64,000 nt of DNA, taken from NCBI RefSeq assembly GCF_002995795.1, contig NZ_PVXN01000053.1, positions 288,341 to 352,340 of the forward strand, read 5' to 3'. The position numbers and the translations under genes are program-made. Source of the DNA: Clostridium thermopalmarium DSM 5974 (GTDB lineage: Bacteria; Bacillota; Clostridia; Clostridiales; Clostridiaceae). Below the pieces are notes generated by a model. The model was not told the DNA's origin. It made no database searches and saw only the letters and a program-made list of their open reading frames with translations. This document shows, in pieces, positions 1 to 8,416 of the stretch. How positions within the stretch are numbered: the stretch's first letter is position 1; the number at the start of each line of letters is the position of its first letter.

Positions 1-2
1 AT

Positions 3-491
3 ACAGGTGCACATCTAGCTACGATTGCTGGCCTTGTTGTTGCAATAAGCGGTGTTGCTAATCTTATTGGCGCGCCAACTTTGGGAAGATTAGGTGATCG
101 TATTGGTCAGCGTAAGGTTTTAATATTATCTTTTTGCGCAGCAGTATGCATGTATATTCCTCAAGCTTTGGCAAAAAATATTACTGTTTTGCTTGTTGGA
201 CGATTTCTTTTAGGGCTTTTTATTGGCGGCATGATACCATCATTAAATGTATTAGTAAAACTTAAAGCTCCTGAAGAATTACAGGCTACAGCATTTGGAT
301 TTAATTCATCTTCTACATTTTTGGGAAATTTAATAGGACCTCTTATTGGAAGTAGTGTAGCTGCAGCTTATGGAATTAGAGATGTATTTTACATTACTAT
401 GATAGTGCTTTTAGCTAATGCTATAATGATTTTTTTTAATAAAAATTTAGATTTTAAGCCATGTATTAATGGACATAAAAGAACATCCTAG
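3..491 (+). CDS. MFS drug/solute exporter, C-terminal part (5' truncated by window)
   Basis: Open from the first complete codon, so the start lies before the window. The product is an inner-membrane H+-driven exporter of the major facilitator superfamily; the substrate cannot be told. What is seen is the second half: a transmembrane segment, then the MFS loop signature GRLGDRIGQRKV around the T7-T8-equivalent loop (residues about 28-39 of the fragment), then further hydrophobic helices (LLVGRFLLGLFIGGMIPSLN, then a run near FYITMIVLLANAIMIFF) and a short polar tail. The loop sequence and the glycine-rich helix resemble MdtG/YttB-type multidrug transporters. It is followed by about 250 bp of AT-rich spacer, so it is probably the last gene of its unit. 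Assignment to MFS is firm, the subfamily is inference. Confidence 0.8.
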   Translation, partial: TGAHLATIAGLVVAISGVANLIGAPTLGRLGDRIGQRKVLILSFCAAVCMYIPQALAKNITVLLVGRFLLGLFIGGMIPSLNVLVKLKAPEELQATAFGFNSSSTFLGNLIGPLIGSSVAAAYGIRDVFYITMIVLLANAIMIFFNKNLDFKPCINGHKRTS

Positions 492-658
492 TAGATTCTT
501 GAATATAAAAAATATATAAGTTTCGTTTTATAAAAAATAAATATTATTCACATAAAATAATATATTTGATTAAAATAAATTATGAAATAATAAATTAAAT
601 AATTATTCATAAGTTATGCAACTATGAAGGAAGTATGATTTTAGAAATTCATATTATA

Positions 659-687
659 TTGAAGAATACATAAAACTTTGATATAAT
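659..687 (+). promoter_or_regulatory. Sigma-A promoter for the symporter gene
   Basis: TTGAAG at 659-664 and TATAAT at 682-687 are separated by 17 bp, giving a start site near 694 and a 50-nt leader before the ATG at 744. Apart from this, the spacer 492-743 shows only AT-rich sequence with no other structure I can support. Confidence 0.6.
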
Positions 688-743
688 TATCATAAAAATG
701 AATATTATTATATAAATGAAAATCTTTCTTCGGAGGTATGTGA

Positions 744-2033
744 ATGAAACAGCATAAGAAAATGTCATTAGCCACTAAAATATTTTTATCACTAGCTTTG
801 GGTATACTCTTTGGATTAATAGCTAATGTATTCTTCCCTACAACAGTAAATAGCGGACTAAGCAAATGGGTTTTATCACCTTTAGGAGATATTTTTTTAA
901 GAGCTATAAAAATGTTGGTAGTTCCTCTTGTACTTTGTTCTTTGATAACTGGAGTTGCTAGTATAGGAGATGTAAAAAAACTTGGGAGAGTTGGAGTTAG
1001 AACAATTATATATTATACTTTGACAACAGCTTTAGCCATTACTTTAGCATTAGGAGTAGCTTCTATAATAAAGCCAGGGATTGGTACAGGAGTTGCTCTA
1101 TCTCAAGTTAAAGAAAGTGTAGAAACTGCAGAAGCACCTTTTATTATGGATGTTTTTGTTAATATGATTCCTACAAATCCTATTGAAGCTATGGTAAATG
1201 GAGATATGCTTCAAATAATAGTTTTTGCTATTATATTTGGAATTTGTATAACTCTAATAGGAGAAAAAGTAAAACCGCTTTTAGATATAATAACTGAAAT
1301 AAATGAAGTACTTTTGAAAATGATAGGAATTATAATGCTTGCAGCACCAATAGGAGTTTTTGCTTTAATTTCTAAAGTCATAATGCTCCAGGGAGCATCA
1401 GTACTAATCCCACTTTTAAAATATATATTAACGGTTGCATTAGGGTTAGCAATTCAATGCATACTTGTATATGGATTAGCTTTAAAAGTTTTGGGAAAAG
1501 TAAATCCTATCAAATTTTATAAAAAGTTTTGGCCAGTTATGTTAGTAGCTTGTAGTACTTCTAGCAGTAATGCAACAATTCCAATAAACCTTGAAACTTG
1601 TGAAGAAAAGTTAGGAGCTTCAAAATCAATTGCTAGTTTTACCATACCTCTTGGAGCTACGATAAATATGGATGGAACAGCTGTAATGCAGGGAGTGGCA
1701 GCTATATTTATTGCTCAACTAGTAGGAGCCGATCTTACTATGAATCAAATGCTTATGGTAGTATTAACTGCTACATTAGCTTCTATAGGAACAGCAGGAG
1801 TTCCAGGAGCAGGAGCTGTAATGCTTTCCATGGTACTTCAGCAGATAGGACTTCCTCTTGAAGGAGTTGCATTGGTGTTAAGTGTGGACAGAATAGTAGA
1901 TATGTTGAGAACTACTGTGAATATAACTGGAGATGCTGCAGCTACTATAATTATGTCTAACATGGAGAAAGAACTTGATCTATCTCTATATAATAGTGAG
2001 AGCAAAGAAGTTAATAATGGAGTTGTAATATAA
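744..2033 (+). CDS. Dicarboxylate/amino acid:cation (Na+ or H+) symporter, DAACS family
   Basis: Secondary transporter of the GltP/SstT/EAAT family that imports an acidic amino acid, dicarboxylate or Ser/Thr with Na+ or H+ across the cytoplasmic membrane. At 429 residues it has the family length. The diagnostic re-entrant loop motif (CSTSSSNATIP, about 270-280), the NMDGTA cation/substrate motif (about 308-313), the GTAGVPGAGAV loop (about 352) and the DRIVDMLRTTVNITGD substrate-binding helix (about 383-398) are all present, so it should be functional. The Arg in the last motif is compatible with an acidic substrate, but that is inference. Start chosen at the ATG 8 bp after CGGAGG. It is monocistronic, with its own promoter and a hairpin at 2064-2092. 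Confidence 0.93.
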   Translation: MKQHKKMSLATKIFLSLALGILFGLIANVFFPTTVNSGLSKWVLSPLGDIFLRAIKMLVVPLVLCSLITGVASIGDVKKLGRVGVRTIIYYTLTTALAITLALGVASIIKPGIGTGVALSQVKESVETAEAPFIMDVFVNMIPTNPIEAMVNGDMLQIIVFAIIFGICITLIGEKVKPLLDIITEINEVLLKMIGIIMLAAPIGVFALISKVIMLQGASVLIPLLKYILTVALGLAIQCILVYGLALKVLGKVNPIKFYKKFWPVMLVACSTSSSNATIPINLETCEEKLGASKSIASFTIPLGATINMDGTAVMQGVAAIFIAQLVGADLTMNQMLMVVLTATLASIGTAGVPGAGAVMLSMVLQQIGLPLEGVALVLSVDRIVDMLRTTVNITGDAAATIIMSNMEKELDLSLYNSESKEVNNGVVI

Positions 2034-2063
2034 AGTTTTTATAGGATACTCAAAGTTATTAAA

Positions 2064-2098
2064 GCCGCAGTTAGAATTTTTCTAGCTGCGGCTTAAAA
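2064..2098 (+). terminator. Hairpin terminator after the symporter gene
   Basis: A 12-bp stem (2064-2075 with 2081-2092, one G-U) starting GCCGCAG and ending CTGCGGC, loop of five bases, with only a weak T-run after it. Probably the transcription end for the symporter. Confidence 0.6.
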
Positions 2099-2190
2099 AT
2101 ATGTATTGCTTTTTGATTAAATATAATTTATTATATTTAATATAAAGAAACGTTACGAATTATATATGTAAAAAAATAAATAATATTCGC

Positions 2191-2263
2191 ATACTCGTAT
2201 ATGCTGGAAAATATGGTTCCAGTGTTTCTACCAGACAGCCGCAAACTGTTTGACTACGGGTGT
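2191..2263 (+). ncRNA. Purine riboswitch aptamer, guanine class
   Basis: Matches the purine aptamer in every conserved part. P1 pairs 2191-2199 with 2255-2263. P2 (CTGGAA 2204-2209 with TTCCAG 2217-2222) carries the AATATGG loop. The core TTTCTACC junction follows. P3 (2233-2238 with 2246-2251) carries CCGCAAA. The J3/1 strand reads GACTA (2252-2256). The C in GACTA is the specificity base equivalent to C74, so the ligand should be guanine or hypoxanthine rather than adenine (which needs T there). It lies directly upstream of xpt and a BMP-type importer, the usual regulon. The aptamer 3' strand can pair with the terminator 5' strand, see 2411-2438. Confidence 0.95.
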
Positions 2264-2310
2264 TTATATGATAATTTATTAACTTTAATAAATTTGATAA
2301 TCATTTATGT

Positions 2311-2361
2311 TCGTATTAACGTATGGACAAATAGTTCTGTTCAATTTATACGTTAATACGA
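2311..2361 (+). repeat. Perfect 14-bp inverted repeat inside the riboswitch leader
   Basis: TCGTATTAACGTAT (2311-2324) is repeated in perfect inversion at 2348-2361 with a 23-base loop. It sits between the aptamer and the terminator and is not part of the standard purine riboswitch. It may be a transcript stem that brings aptamer and terminator together, or a DNA operator. Confidence 0.7.
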
Positions 2362-2410
2362 ATTGGTGGTTTTAAATTTATATAAGTTAATTTAGAATTT
2401 TGTAAATATA

Positions 2411-2438
2411 AACTCCCTAGTCTTCTAGGGAGTTTTTT
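2411..2438 (+). terminator. Riboswitch-controlled intrinsic terminator before xpt
   Basis: A 10-bp perfect stem (2411-2420 with 2425-2434) with loop TCTT and a T-run to 2438. The 5' side 2411-2422 can instead pair with the aptamer 3' strand 2252-2264 (11 of 13 positions), forming an antiterminator. Guanine binding holds P1 together, frees the terminator and turns the operon off. Confidence 0.88.
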
Positions 2439-2466
2439 GATGCAATTAATGATATGGGGGGATAGT

Positions 2467-3039
2467 ATGGAAGCGCTAAAAAGCAGAATTTTATCTAGTG
2501 GAAGAGTTTTAGAAGAAAGGATATTAAAGGTAGACAGCTTTTTAAATCATCAAATAGATGTAAAACTTTTTAATGAAATAGGAAAAGAATTTAGAAGAAG
2601 ATTTGATAAAAAGAGGGTAACAAAAATTCTTACCATAGAAGCTTCAGGTATAGGAATAGCTTGTATAACAGCTCAATACTTTGATGTTCCTGTGGTCTTT
2701 GCTAAAAAACATGAAGGAAGCAATATGGATAAAGAAACCTATGAAGCTGATGTATTTTCATATACAAAAAATAAATCGTATAAAATAAGGGTCTCCAAAA
2801 ATTACATAACATCAGAAGATAAGGTTCTTATAATAGATGATTTTCTAGCAAAAGGAAGTGCGGCATCTGGACTCATAGATATAGTTACTCAAGCCAATGC
2901 AGAGGTTGTTGGCGTAGGGATTGTAATTGAAAAAGGCTTTCAAGAAGGAAGAAAGATTATTGAAGAGAAAAATATCCAGCTAGAGTCATTGGCTATTATA
3001 AAGTCTATGGAAGAAGGTAAAATTATTTTTGAAAATTAA
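2467..3039 (+). CDS. xpt: Xanthine phosphoribosyltransferase
   Basis: Salvage enzyme converting xanthine plus PRPP to XMP in the cytosol. The 190-residue product begins MEALKSRI, carries the family's [11 protein letters not shown] segment (about 22-32), TIEASGIG, and the PRPP-binding loop [14 protein letters not shown], and ends with the ESLA-SMEEGKI tail typical of Xpt (about 190-194 residues). I chose the ATG at 2467 because a GGGGGG ribosome binding site lies 5 bp before it. An in-frame ATG at 2437 lies inside the terminator and would be wrong. It is the first gene under the guanine riboswitch and only 20 bp precede the next gene, so it is co-transcribed with the importer: uptake and salvage are shut off together by guanine. 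Confidence 0.95.
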   Translation: MEALKSRILSSGRVLEERILKVDSFLNHQIDVKLFNEIGKEFRRRFDKKRVTKILTIEASGIGIACITAQYFDVPVVFAKKHEGSNMDKETYEADVFSYTKNKSYKIRVSKNYITSEDKVLIIDDFLAKGSAASGLIDIVTQANAEVVGVGIVIEKGFQEGRKIIEEKNIQLESLAIIKSMEEGKIIFEN

Positions 3040-3059
3040 AATAAATGAGGGGGATAATT

Positions 3060-4202
3060 ATGAAAAAACTAACAGGAATATTATTAATTTTTATCTTAAC
3101 ATTAGGAATGTTATTAACAGGGTGTAGTTCAAGTGGAGAAAAAGCTGCACAGTCTAACAGCAGTCAATCAAAGGAAAGTGGATCAGGAGAAAAGTTAGAA
3201 GCTAAAGATATAAAAGTAGGATTTCTATATGTTGGACCAGTTGGGGATGGCGGATACAGCTATGCACATGATCAAGGAAGAATATATATGGAAAAAGAGC
3301 TAGGGCTTCAACCATCAATAGTTAAGGAGTCTGTACCAGAAGATGATGCTGAAGTTCAAAATGTTATTGCAAGTATGATTGATGAAGGCGCAAATGTTAT
3401 TATTGGTACAAGCTTTGGATTTATGAATGGTATGAAAAAAGCAGCACAAGAATATCCAGATGTTAAGTTCTTGCACTGTTCAGGAAATCAAACTGCTGAA
3501 AACATGTCAAATTATTTTGGAAGAATGTATCAAGCTAGATATTTATCAGGTATAGTTGCTGGAATGAAAACAAAGTCAAATATAATTGGATATGTTGGTG
3601 CCTTTGAAATGCCAGAGGTTGTAAGAGGATTAAATGCATTTACTTTAGGAGTTCGTTCAGTTAATCCTAAGGCTGTAGTTAAAATAAAATATACTAATAC
3701 TTGGTATGATCCAGCTAAAGAAAAAGAAGCAGCAAAGGCTCTTTTAGATGAAGGCGCAGATGTAATTGCTCAACATCAAGATACAGCAGGACCACAACAA
3801 GCAGCAGAGGAAAGAGGGGCATTTTCAATAGGATATAATACTGATATGCAAAATTCAGCACCAAATGCTAATATGACATCAGCTGTTTGGAACTGGGGAA
3901 AATTTTATGTAGAACAAGTGAAAGCTATAATAGATGGAACTTGGAAGAGTGGAAGTTATTGGGATGGTATGGAGACAGGTATAGTTGATTTAGCACCACT
4001 TACTAAAAATGCACCTGAAGGGGCAGAAGAAAAAGTAAAGAAGGCTAAAGAAGATATAATATCTGGTAAGAATAAAATATTTGTTGGACCTATAAAAGAT
4101 AATAAAGGAAAAGAAAGAGTAGCTGAAGGTAAAGTTATGACCGATGAAGAATTATTAAACTTTGATTGGTATGTAGAAGGTGTTGGAAATGGTGGAAAAT
4201 AA
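3060..4202 (+). CDS. BMP-family purine/nucleoside-binding lipoprotein of an ABC importer
   Basis: Extracellular solute-binding protein tethered by lipid. Residues 1-21 are a signal peptide with lipobox LLTGC, so Cys22 would be the acylated residue, followed by a Ser-rich linker to about 50. The mature part is a periplasmic-binding-protein fold of the BMP (Bmp/PnrA) class: KVGFLYVGPVGDGGYSYAHD near the front, GTSFGFMNGM, and a C-terminal NWGKFYVEQVKAIIDG segment. The class binds purine nucleosides or bases in characterised members. Start ATG 3060 follows GAGGGGG by 6 bp. It is followed by an ATPase and two permeases, and lies downstream of a guanine riboswitch and xpt, so the ligand is probably a purine base or nucleoside. 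This is inference from context. Confidence 0.9.
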   Translation: MKKLTGILLIFILTLGMLLTGCSSSGEKAAQSNSSQSKESGSGEKLEAKDIKVGFLYVGPVGDGGYSYAHDQGRIYMEKELGLQPSIVKESVPEDDAEVQNVIASMIDEGANVIIGTSFGFMNGMKKAAQEYPDVKFLHCSGNQTAENMSNYFGRMYQARYLSGIVAGMKTKSNIIGYVGAFEMPEVVRGLNAFTLGVRSVNPKAVVKIKYTNTWYDPAKEKEAAKALLDEGADVIAQHQDTAGPQQAAEERGAFSIGYNTDMQNSAPNANMTSAVWNWGKFYVEQVKAIIDGTWKSGSYWDGMETGIVDLAPLTKNAPEGAEEKVKKAKEDIISGKNKIFVGPIKDNKGKERVAEGKVMTDEELLNFDWYVEGVGNGGK

Positions 4203-5715
4203 AGTTCCATATATACAAATGAAGAATATTACTAAAAGATTTGGAAAGGTAATAGCTAATAATAATATAAACTTTGAAGTGTATGGAGGAGAAGTTCATG
4301 CACTTTTGGGAGAGAATGGAGCTGGGAAAAGCACACTTATGAATATGCTATCAGGGGTGTACACTCCTGATAGCGGTTCTATCTTTATACATGGAAAAGA
4401 AGAAAATTTTACGTCACCAAAGGATGCAATAAAAGCTGGTATAGGAATGATATATCAACATTTTAAATTAGTAGAGAATATGACTGCTATAGAAAATGTG
4501 ATGATTGGGCAAAAGAGTGGAATATTTATAGACAAAAAGAAAAATATAAGAAAAGTTAAAGATATTATAGAGAGGTTTGGGCTTGAAATAAATTTAAACA
4601 AGAATGTTTACGAGATGTCTGTTGGCGAAAAACAGAACCTTGAAATATTAAAGGTATTATACAGAGGAGCGGATATACTCATTCTTGATGAACCTACAGC
4701 TGTTTTTACCCCTCAAGAAACTGAAAAGTTGTTTAAAATAGTAAAAAAGATGAAATATGAAGGTTGTGCTGTAATATTTATTACTCATAAGATGGATGAA
4801 GTTATGGCTATGGCAGATAGAATAACTGTTTTAAGAAAAGGTGAAACAGTAGCAACATTAAATAAAATAGAGACCAATCCTAAGGAACTTACTAATCTTA
4901 TGGTAGGCCGTTCTATAGATTTATCAATAAAAAATATTCCATTTAAAAAAGAAGGTAAAGTTTTAGAGGTAAAAGATTTAAAAGTTTTAAATGAAGAAAA
5001 AATAGAAGTGATTAAAAATATAAGTTTTCAGGTTTACGAAGGTGAAATTTTAGGAATAGCAGGAATAGCAGGAAGTGGACAAAAGGAACTTTGTGAAGCT
5101 ATAGCGGGAATTCAAAAGAGTGAGAGTGGAGAAATTATTTTTCAAGGAGAAAATATAGTCAACAAAAGTGCAAGAGAGATCATACTAAAAGGCATAAGTA
5201 TGAGTTTTATTCCGGAAGATAGGCTTGGAATGGGACTTGTTGGTTCCATGGATATGGTAGATAACCTTTTATTAAAGAGTTATCAGAAAGAAAAGGGGTT
5301 TTTTATCAATAGAAAACCTGTTGAGAAGAAAGCTGAAGAGATAGTAAAAACCCTTGAAATAAAAACTCCTAATATCCATTATCCTATAAAATATCTATCG
5401 GGAGGAAATATTCAGAAAATATTGCTTGGAAGGGAGTTAAGTTTATCTCCTAAGCTGCTTATAATGGCATATCCAGTTAGAGGGTTGGATATAAATACAT
5501 GTTATACCATATACGATTTAATCAATGAAGAAAAGAAAAAAGGTTGCTCTGTAATTTTTGTAGGAGAAGATTTAGATGTTTTAATGGAATTGTGTGACAG
5601 AATTATGGTTATGTACAATGGAAATATAACTGGAGTAGTAGATGCTAAGAATACTTCAAGGGAAGAACTAGGAATGCTTATGGTAGGAAATAAGTTAGAT
5701 GAGGAGGCTTCTTAA
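4189..5715 (+). CDS. ABC importer ATPase with two fused nucleotide-binding domains (BMP-type system)
   Basis: Cytoplasmic energising subunit, 508 residues, with two ABC domains in tandem as in sugar and NupO-type nucleoside importers. Domain 1 has Walker A GENGAGKST (41-49), a Q-loop YQHF, signature SVGEKQ and Walker B ILILDEP. Domain 2 has a degenerate Walker A (GIAGSGQKEL) and signature LSGGNIQK. Its Walker B reads LLIMAYPVRGLD, lacking the usual Glu, so only site 1 looks fully catalytic; this asymmetry is normal for the family. ATG 4189 is preferred because GAAGGTG precedes it by 6 bp, overlapping the binding-protein gene by 14 bp. An in-frame GTG at 4180 also exists. Confidence 0.92.
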   Translation: MVENKVPYIQMKNITKRFGKVIANNNINFEVYGGEVHALLGENGAGKSTLMNMLSGVYTPDSGSIFIHGKEENFTSPKDAIKAGIGMIYQHFKLVENMTAIENVMIGQKSGIFIDKKKNIRKVKDIIERFGLEINLNKNVYEMSVGEKQNLEILKVLYRGADILILDEPTAVFTPQETEKLFKIVKKMKYEGCAVIFITHKMDEVMAMADRITVLRKGETVATLNKIETNPKELTNLMVGRSIDLSIKNIPFKKEGKVLEVKDLKVLNEEKIEVIKNISFQVYEGEILGIAGIAGSGQKELCEAIAGIQKSESGEIIFQGENIVNKSAREIILKGISMSFIPEDRLGMGLVGSMDMVDNLLLKSYQKEKGFFINRKPVEKKAEEIVKTLEIKTPNIHYPIKYLSGGNIQKILLGRELSLSPKLLIMAYPVRGLDINTCYTIYDLINEEKKKGCSVIFVGEDLDVLMELCDRIMVMYNGNITGVVDAKNTSREELGMLMVGNKLDEEAS

Positions 5716-6818
5716 TGCTTAGAATTGTAAAAAAAGGTGAGATATATAAGAAAGATAGCATAAAAATAAAAGCTATAGCTATAGTTCTTTCGCTTATAGT
5801 AGTAGGAATTTTTATATTCAGCTTAGGACTAAATCCTCTCAAAGTATATACTTCTATGATAGAAGGGGCTTTTGGCTCTGAATATAAAATTAAACAAACT
5901 ATTATAAAAGCAATTCCTCTTTTGATAACTGCATTAGGAATATCTATAGCTTTTAAAATGCAGTTTCAAAATATAGGAGGAGAAGGACAGATAATAATGG
6001 GAGCTTTTGCTGCATCCTGCTTTGCTTTAAATTTTCATAATCTCCCTAAACCTGTCTTATTGATTATTATGGCAGTATCTGCGATGATTGCCGGCGGACT
6101 TTGGGCTATAATTCCAGCTTTTTTGAAAATTAAGTGGGGAACTAACGAAACTATAGTTACTTTAATGATGAACTATATAGCTCTAAATTGGATTACATTT
6201 CTACAATTTGATTTATGGAAGGATCCAAATGCAGGAGGATTCCCAAGAATTGCGTCCTTTAATGATAATGCTATACTTCCAAAGGTATTTGGAGTTCACA
6301 TTGGATGGATAATTGCTATAGTTCTCACAATAGTCACATATATATTTATGAAATATTCTAAAAAAGGTTATGAAATAAGCGTTCTTGGAGAAAGCGAAAG
6401 TACTGCTAAATATGCAGGAATAAATATTAAAGAGACCATAATCACTGCGGTATTTATAAGTGGAGGGTTATGCGGACTTGTAGGTATGATTCAAGCTTCA
6501 GCCGTAAGTAATACTCTATCAGTTGAGGTTACAGGCGGAGTTGGATTTACTGCAATAATAATAAGCTGGCTTGCATCATTAAGTGCTCCTATAATATTTA
6601 TAACATCCATACTCTTTGCAGCTTTAGTTCAAGGAGGAACATATATTCAAGTAGCTTTTGGAATACCTTCAGCTGCAGCATCAGTACTTCAAGGAACTAT
6701 ATTGTTCTTTGTATTAGGCAGTGAGTTTTTTATAAAATACAGTGTAATTTTTCATAAGCATAATAAGATAAGAAGTCGTAGTAAGGTTTTGAAGGAGGCA
6801 GGAGAATGGATTCAATAG
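5715..6818 (+). CDS. ABC importer permease 1 (BMP-type purine/nucleoside system)
   Basis: Integral membrane subunit, 367 residues, of the branched-chain-type permease superfamily used by nucleoside importers (NupP-like). About eight to ten hydrophobic helices are visible. The motif GGEGQIIMGAFAA near residue 90 is characteristic of this permease class, and WGTNETIVTLMMNYIA near 145 is also family-typical. The start overlaps the ATPase stop as TAATG, with GAGGAGG 8 bp before, so translation is coupled. It overlaps the next permease by 13 bp. It should pair with that permease to form the heterodimeric channel for purine uptake. Confidence 0.9.
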   Translation: MLRIVKKGEIYKKDSIKIKAIAIVLSLIVVGIFIFSLGLNPLKVYTSMIEGAFGSEYKIKQTIIKAIPLLITALGISIAFKMQFQNIGGEGQIIMGAFAASCFALNFHNLPKPVLLIIMAVSAMIAGGLWAIIPAFLKIKWGTNETIVTLMMNYIALNWITFLQFDLWKDPNAGGFPRIASFNDNAILPKVFGVHIGWIIAIVLTIVTYIFMKYSKKGYEISVLGESESTAKYAGINIKETIITAVFISGGLCGLVGMIQASAVSNTLSVEVTGGVGFTAIIISWLASLSAPIIFITSILFAALVQGGTYIQVAFGIPSAAASVLQGTILFFVLGSEFFIKYSVIFHKHNKIRSRSKVLKEAGEWIQ

Positions 6819-7747
6819 TCATATTTCTAAGTGCTGCTGTTGTCGCAGGAACTCCTCTTCTTTTTGCCACCTTAGGTGAAATACTTACAGAAAAAGTAGG
6901 TAATTTGAACCTAGGTGTTGAAGGGATGATGCTTATGGGAGCTGTCATGGGATTTTTACTTGCATTTAAGACAGGCAATCTGATGTTTGCGGTAATCGGA
7001 GCAGCTGCAGCAGGAGCATTTGGGGCTTTAATATACGCTTTTTTAACTATAGGATTAAGGGCTAATCAAGTTGTATCTGGACTTGCATTAACTATATTTG
7101 GTACAGGCTTTTCAAGTGTAATAGGTCAGTCTGCACAGTTAATAGGGGAGAAGGTACCTAATACTATAGATAGATTTTTTGATGTTCTTCCTGTTCCTGG
7201 ATTAAACAATATACCTTTTATAGGACCTATATTTTTTAATCATGATCCATTTGTTTATTTAGGTTATATATTATCTATAATATTAGGAATATATTTGTAT
7301 AATACAAATAAAGGATTAAATTTAAGGGCTGTTGGAGAAAATCCTGCCTGTGCAGATGTTGCTAGTATTAATGTAAATTTATATAAGTATATAAATGTGC
7401 TTATTGGTGGAGCACTATGCGGACTTGGGGGGGCTTATCTATCTTTAGTATATATTCCTACATGGCAAGAAAACGTAACTGCAGGAAGGGGCTGGATTGC
7501 AGTTGCGCTTGTAATCTTTGCGGCTTGGAATCCATATAAAGCTATATTTGGGGCTTATCTCTTTGGTGGATTGAGTATAGTTGCTTTTAGATTTGAAATA
7601 TTAACAAGATATATACCTCAATATTTTATAGATATGCTTCCGTATTTAGTTACTATAATTGTATTAGTTGTGGTATCTATGAGAAAAAATAAGAAAAATT
7701 TAGCACCTATGGCATTGGGAAATGCTTACTTCAGAGAAGAAAGATAA
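6806..7747 (+). CDS. ABC importer permease 2 (BMP-type purine/nucleoside system)
   Basis: Second, shorter permease (313 residues, NupQ-like) of the same importer. It shows the class motifs EKVGNLNLGVEGMMLMGAV (about 28-46), GLRANQVVSGLALTIFG (about 90-106) and the C-terminal AGRGWIAVALVIFAAWNP (about 225-242), plus eight or more hydrophobic helices. AAGGAGG lies within the end of the previous gene and precedes ATG 6806. Two strong hairpins after the stop end the operon. Together the four genes encode a complete binding protein, ATPase and two-permease system controlled by guanine. Confidence 0.9.
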   Translation: MDSIVIFLSAAVVAGTPLLFATLGEILTEKVGNLNLGVEGMMLMGAVMGFLLAFKTGNLMFAVIGAAAAGAFGALIYAFLTIGLRANQVVSGLALTIFGTGFSSVIGQSAQLIGEKVPNTIDRFFDVLPVPGLNNIPFIGPIFFNHDPFVYLGYILSIILGIYLYNTNKGLNLRAVGENPACADVASINVNLYKYINVLIGGALCGLGGAYLSLVYIPTWQENVTAGRGWIAVALVIFAAWNPYKAIFGAYLFGGLSIVAFRFEILTRYIPQYFIDMLPYLVTIIVLVVVSMRKNKKNLAPMALGNAYFREER

Positions 7748-7785
7748 TGTGAGAAAATTGCGTTGTAATTTTCTCACATTAATTA
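7745..7785 (+). terminator. 15-bp perfect hairpin at the end of the purine importer operon
   Basis: 7745-7759 pairs perfectly with 7767-7781 around a 7-base loop. The stop codon of the second permease is inside the stem. Only a modest T-rich stretch follows, so it could equally protect the mRNA 3' end. Confidence 0.65.
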
Positions 7786-7813
7786 TTTTGCATATAAAGC
7801 ATAAAATATAAGC

Positions 7814-7853
7814 TTAATAGCAAGTTGGTATAAAACTTGCTATTAAATTTTTT
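7814..7853 (+). terminator. Second hairpin with T-run, intrinsic terminator
   Basis: A 13-bp perfect stem, 7814-7826 with 7834-7846, followed by a run of T at 7848-7853. The T-run overlaps the left arm of a third dyad (7845-7861 with 7868-7884, one G-U) directly upstream of the hydratase ribosome binding site. Confidence 0.8.
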
Positions 7854-7903
7854 GGAGTTATTTATAGATAACTTCAAAAAATTTGCATAAGGTGGGGTTT
7901 TAA

Positions 7904-8326
7904 ATGATAGGAAAGACTATTGATCAAATCCAAATCGGAGATAAGGCTTCATTCACTAAAACTATGTCAGAAACTGACGTATATTTATTCGGAGGAATTT
8001 CAGGAGATTTAAATCCTGCACATTTTGACCAAGTTGCTTCTGAAAAAACTATGTTTAAAGGAAGAATCTGTCACGGCATGTTAGTTTCTAGCTTAATTTC
8101 AACAGTACTTGGTATGTATCTTCCAGGACCAGGAACAATATACATGAGCCAAGAGTTAAGATTTGTTGCTCCAGTAAGAATGGGAGATACAGTTACTGCA
8201 GAAGCAGAAGTTATTGAAAAAAATGTAGAAAAAAACAGATTAGTTCTTAAGACAACTGTAACAAATCAAGACGGCAAAGTTGTTATAGAAGGCAAAGCAA
8301 AGGTTATGCCTCCTAAAGCAGTATAA
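7904..8326 (+). CDS. MaoC-like (R)-specific enoyl-CoA hydratase
   Basis: Single hot-dog-fold hydratase of the PhaJ type (140 residues, family length about 130-160) that adds water to short-chain trans-2-enoyl-CoA to give (R)-3-hydroxyacyl-CoA. The hydratase-2 motif is intact: GDLNPAH with catalytic Asp35 and His40, followed by FKGRICHGML. The C-terminal half has the usual SQELRFVAPVRMGDTV strand pair. AAGGTGG lies 8 bp before ATG 7904. It sits alone between terminators but next to a CoA-transferase/permease locus, suggesting a role in butyrate or hydroxybutyrate-level acyl-CoA metabolism (inference). Which acyl chain it prefers cannot be read from the sequence. Confidence 0.88.
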   Translation: MIGKTIDQIQIGDKASFTKTMSETDVYLFGGISGDLNPAHFDQVASEKTMFKGRICHGMLVSSLISTVLGMYLPGPGTIYMSQELRFVAPVRMGDTVTAEAEVIEKNVEKNRLVLKTTVTNQDGKVVIEGKAKVMPPKAV

Positions 8327-8346
8327 GGAAGCTGCTAAATGAGGTT

Positions 8347-8386
8347 TAAGGCAACTATACTTTTAAGTGTAGTTGCCTTATTTTTG
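8347..8386 (+). terminator. Intrinsic terminator after the hydratase gene
   Basis: 14-bp stem (8347-8360 with 8367-8380, one G-U) rich in GGCAACT/AGTTGCC, followed by TTATTTTTG. Confidence 0.88.
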
Positions 8387-8416
8387 TGGCATTATAATAA
8401 TGAATTTAAGAACTAT

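Noticed and set aside
2437..2466. Earlier in-frame ATG for xpt
   Set aside because: It lies inside the riboswitch terminator hairpin and has no ribosome binding site; ATG 2467 has GGGGGG at good spacing.
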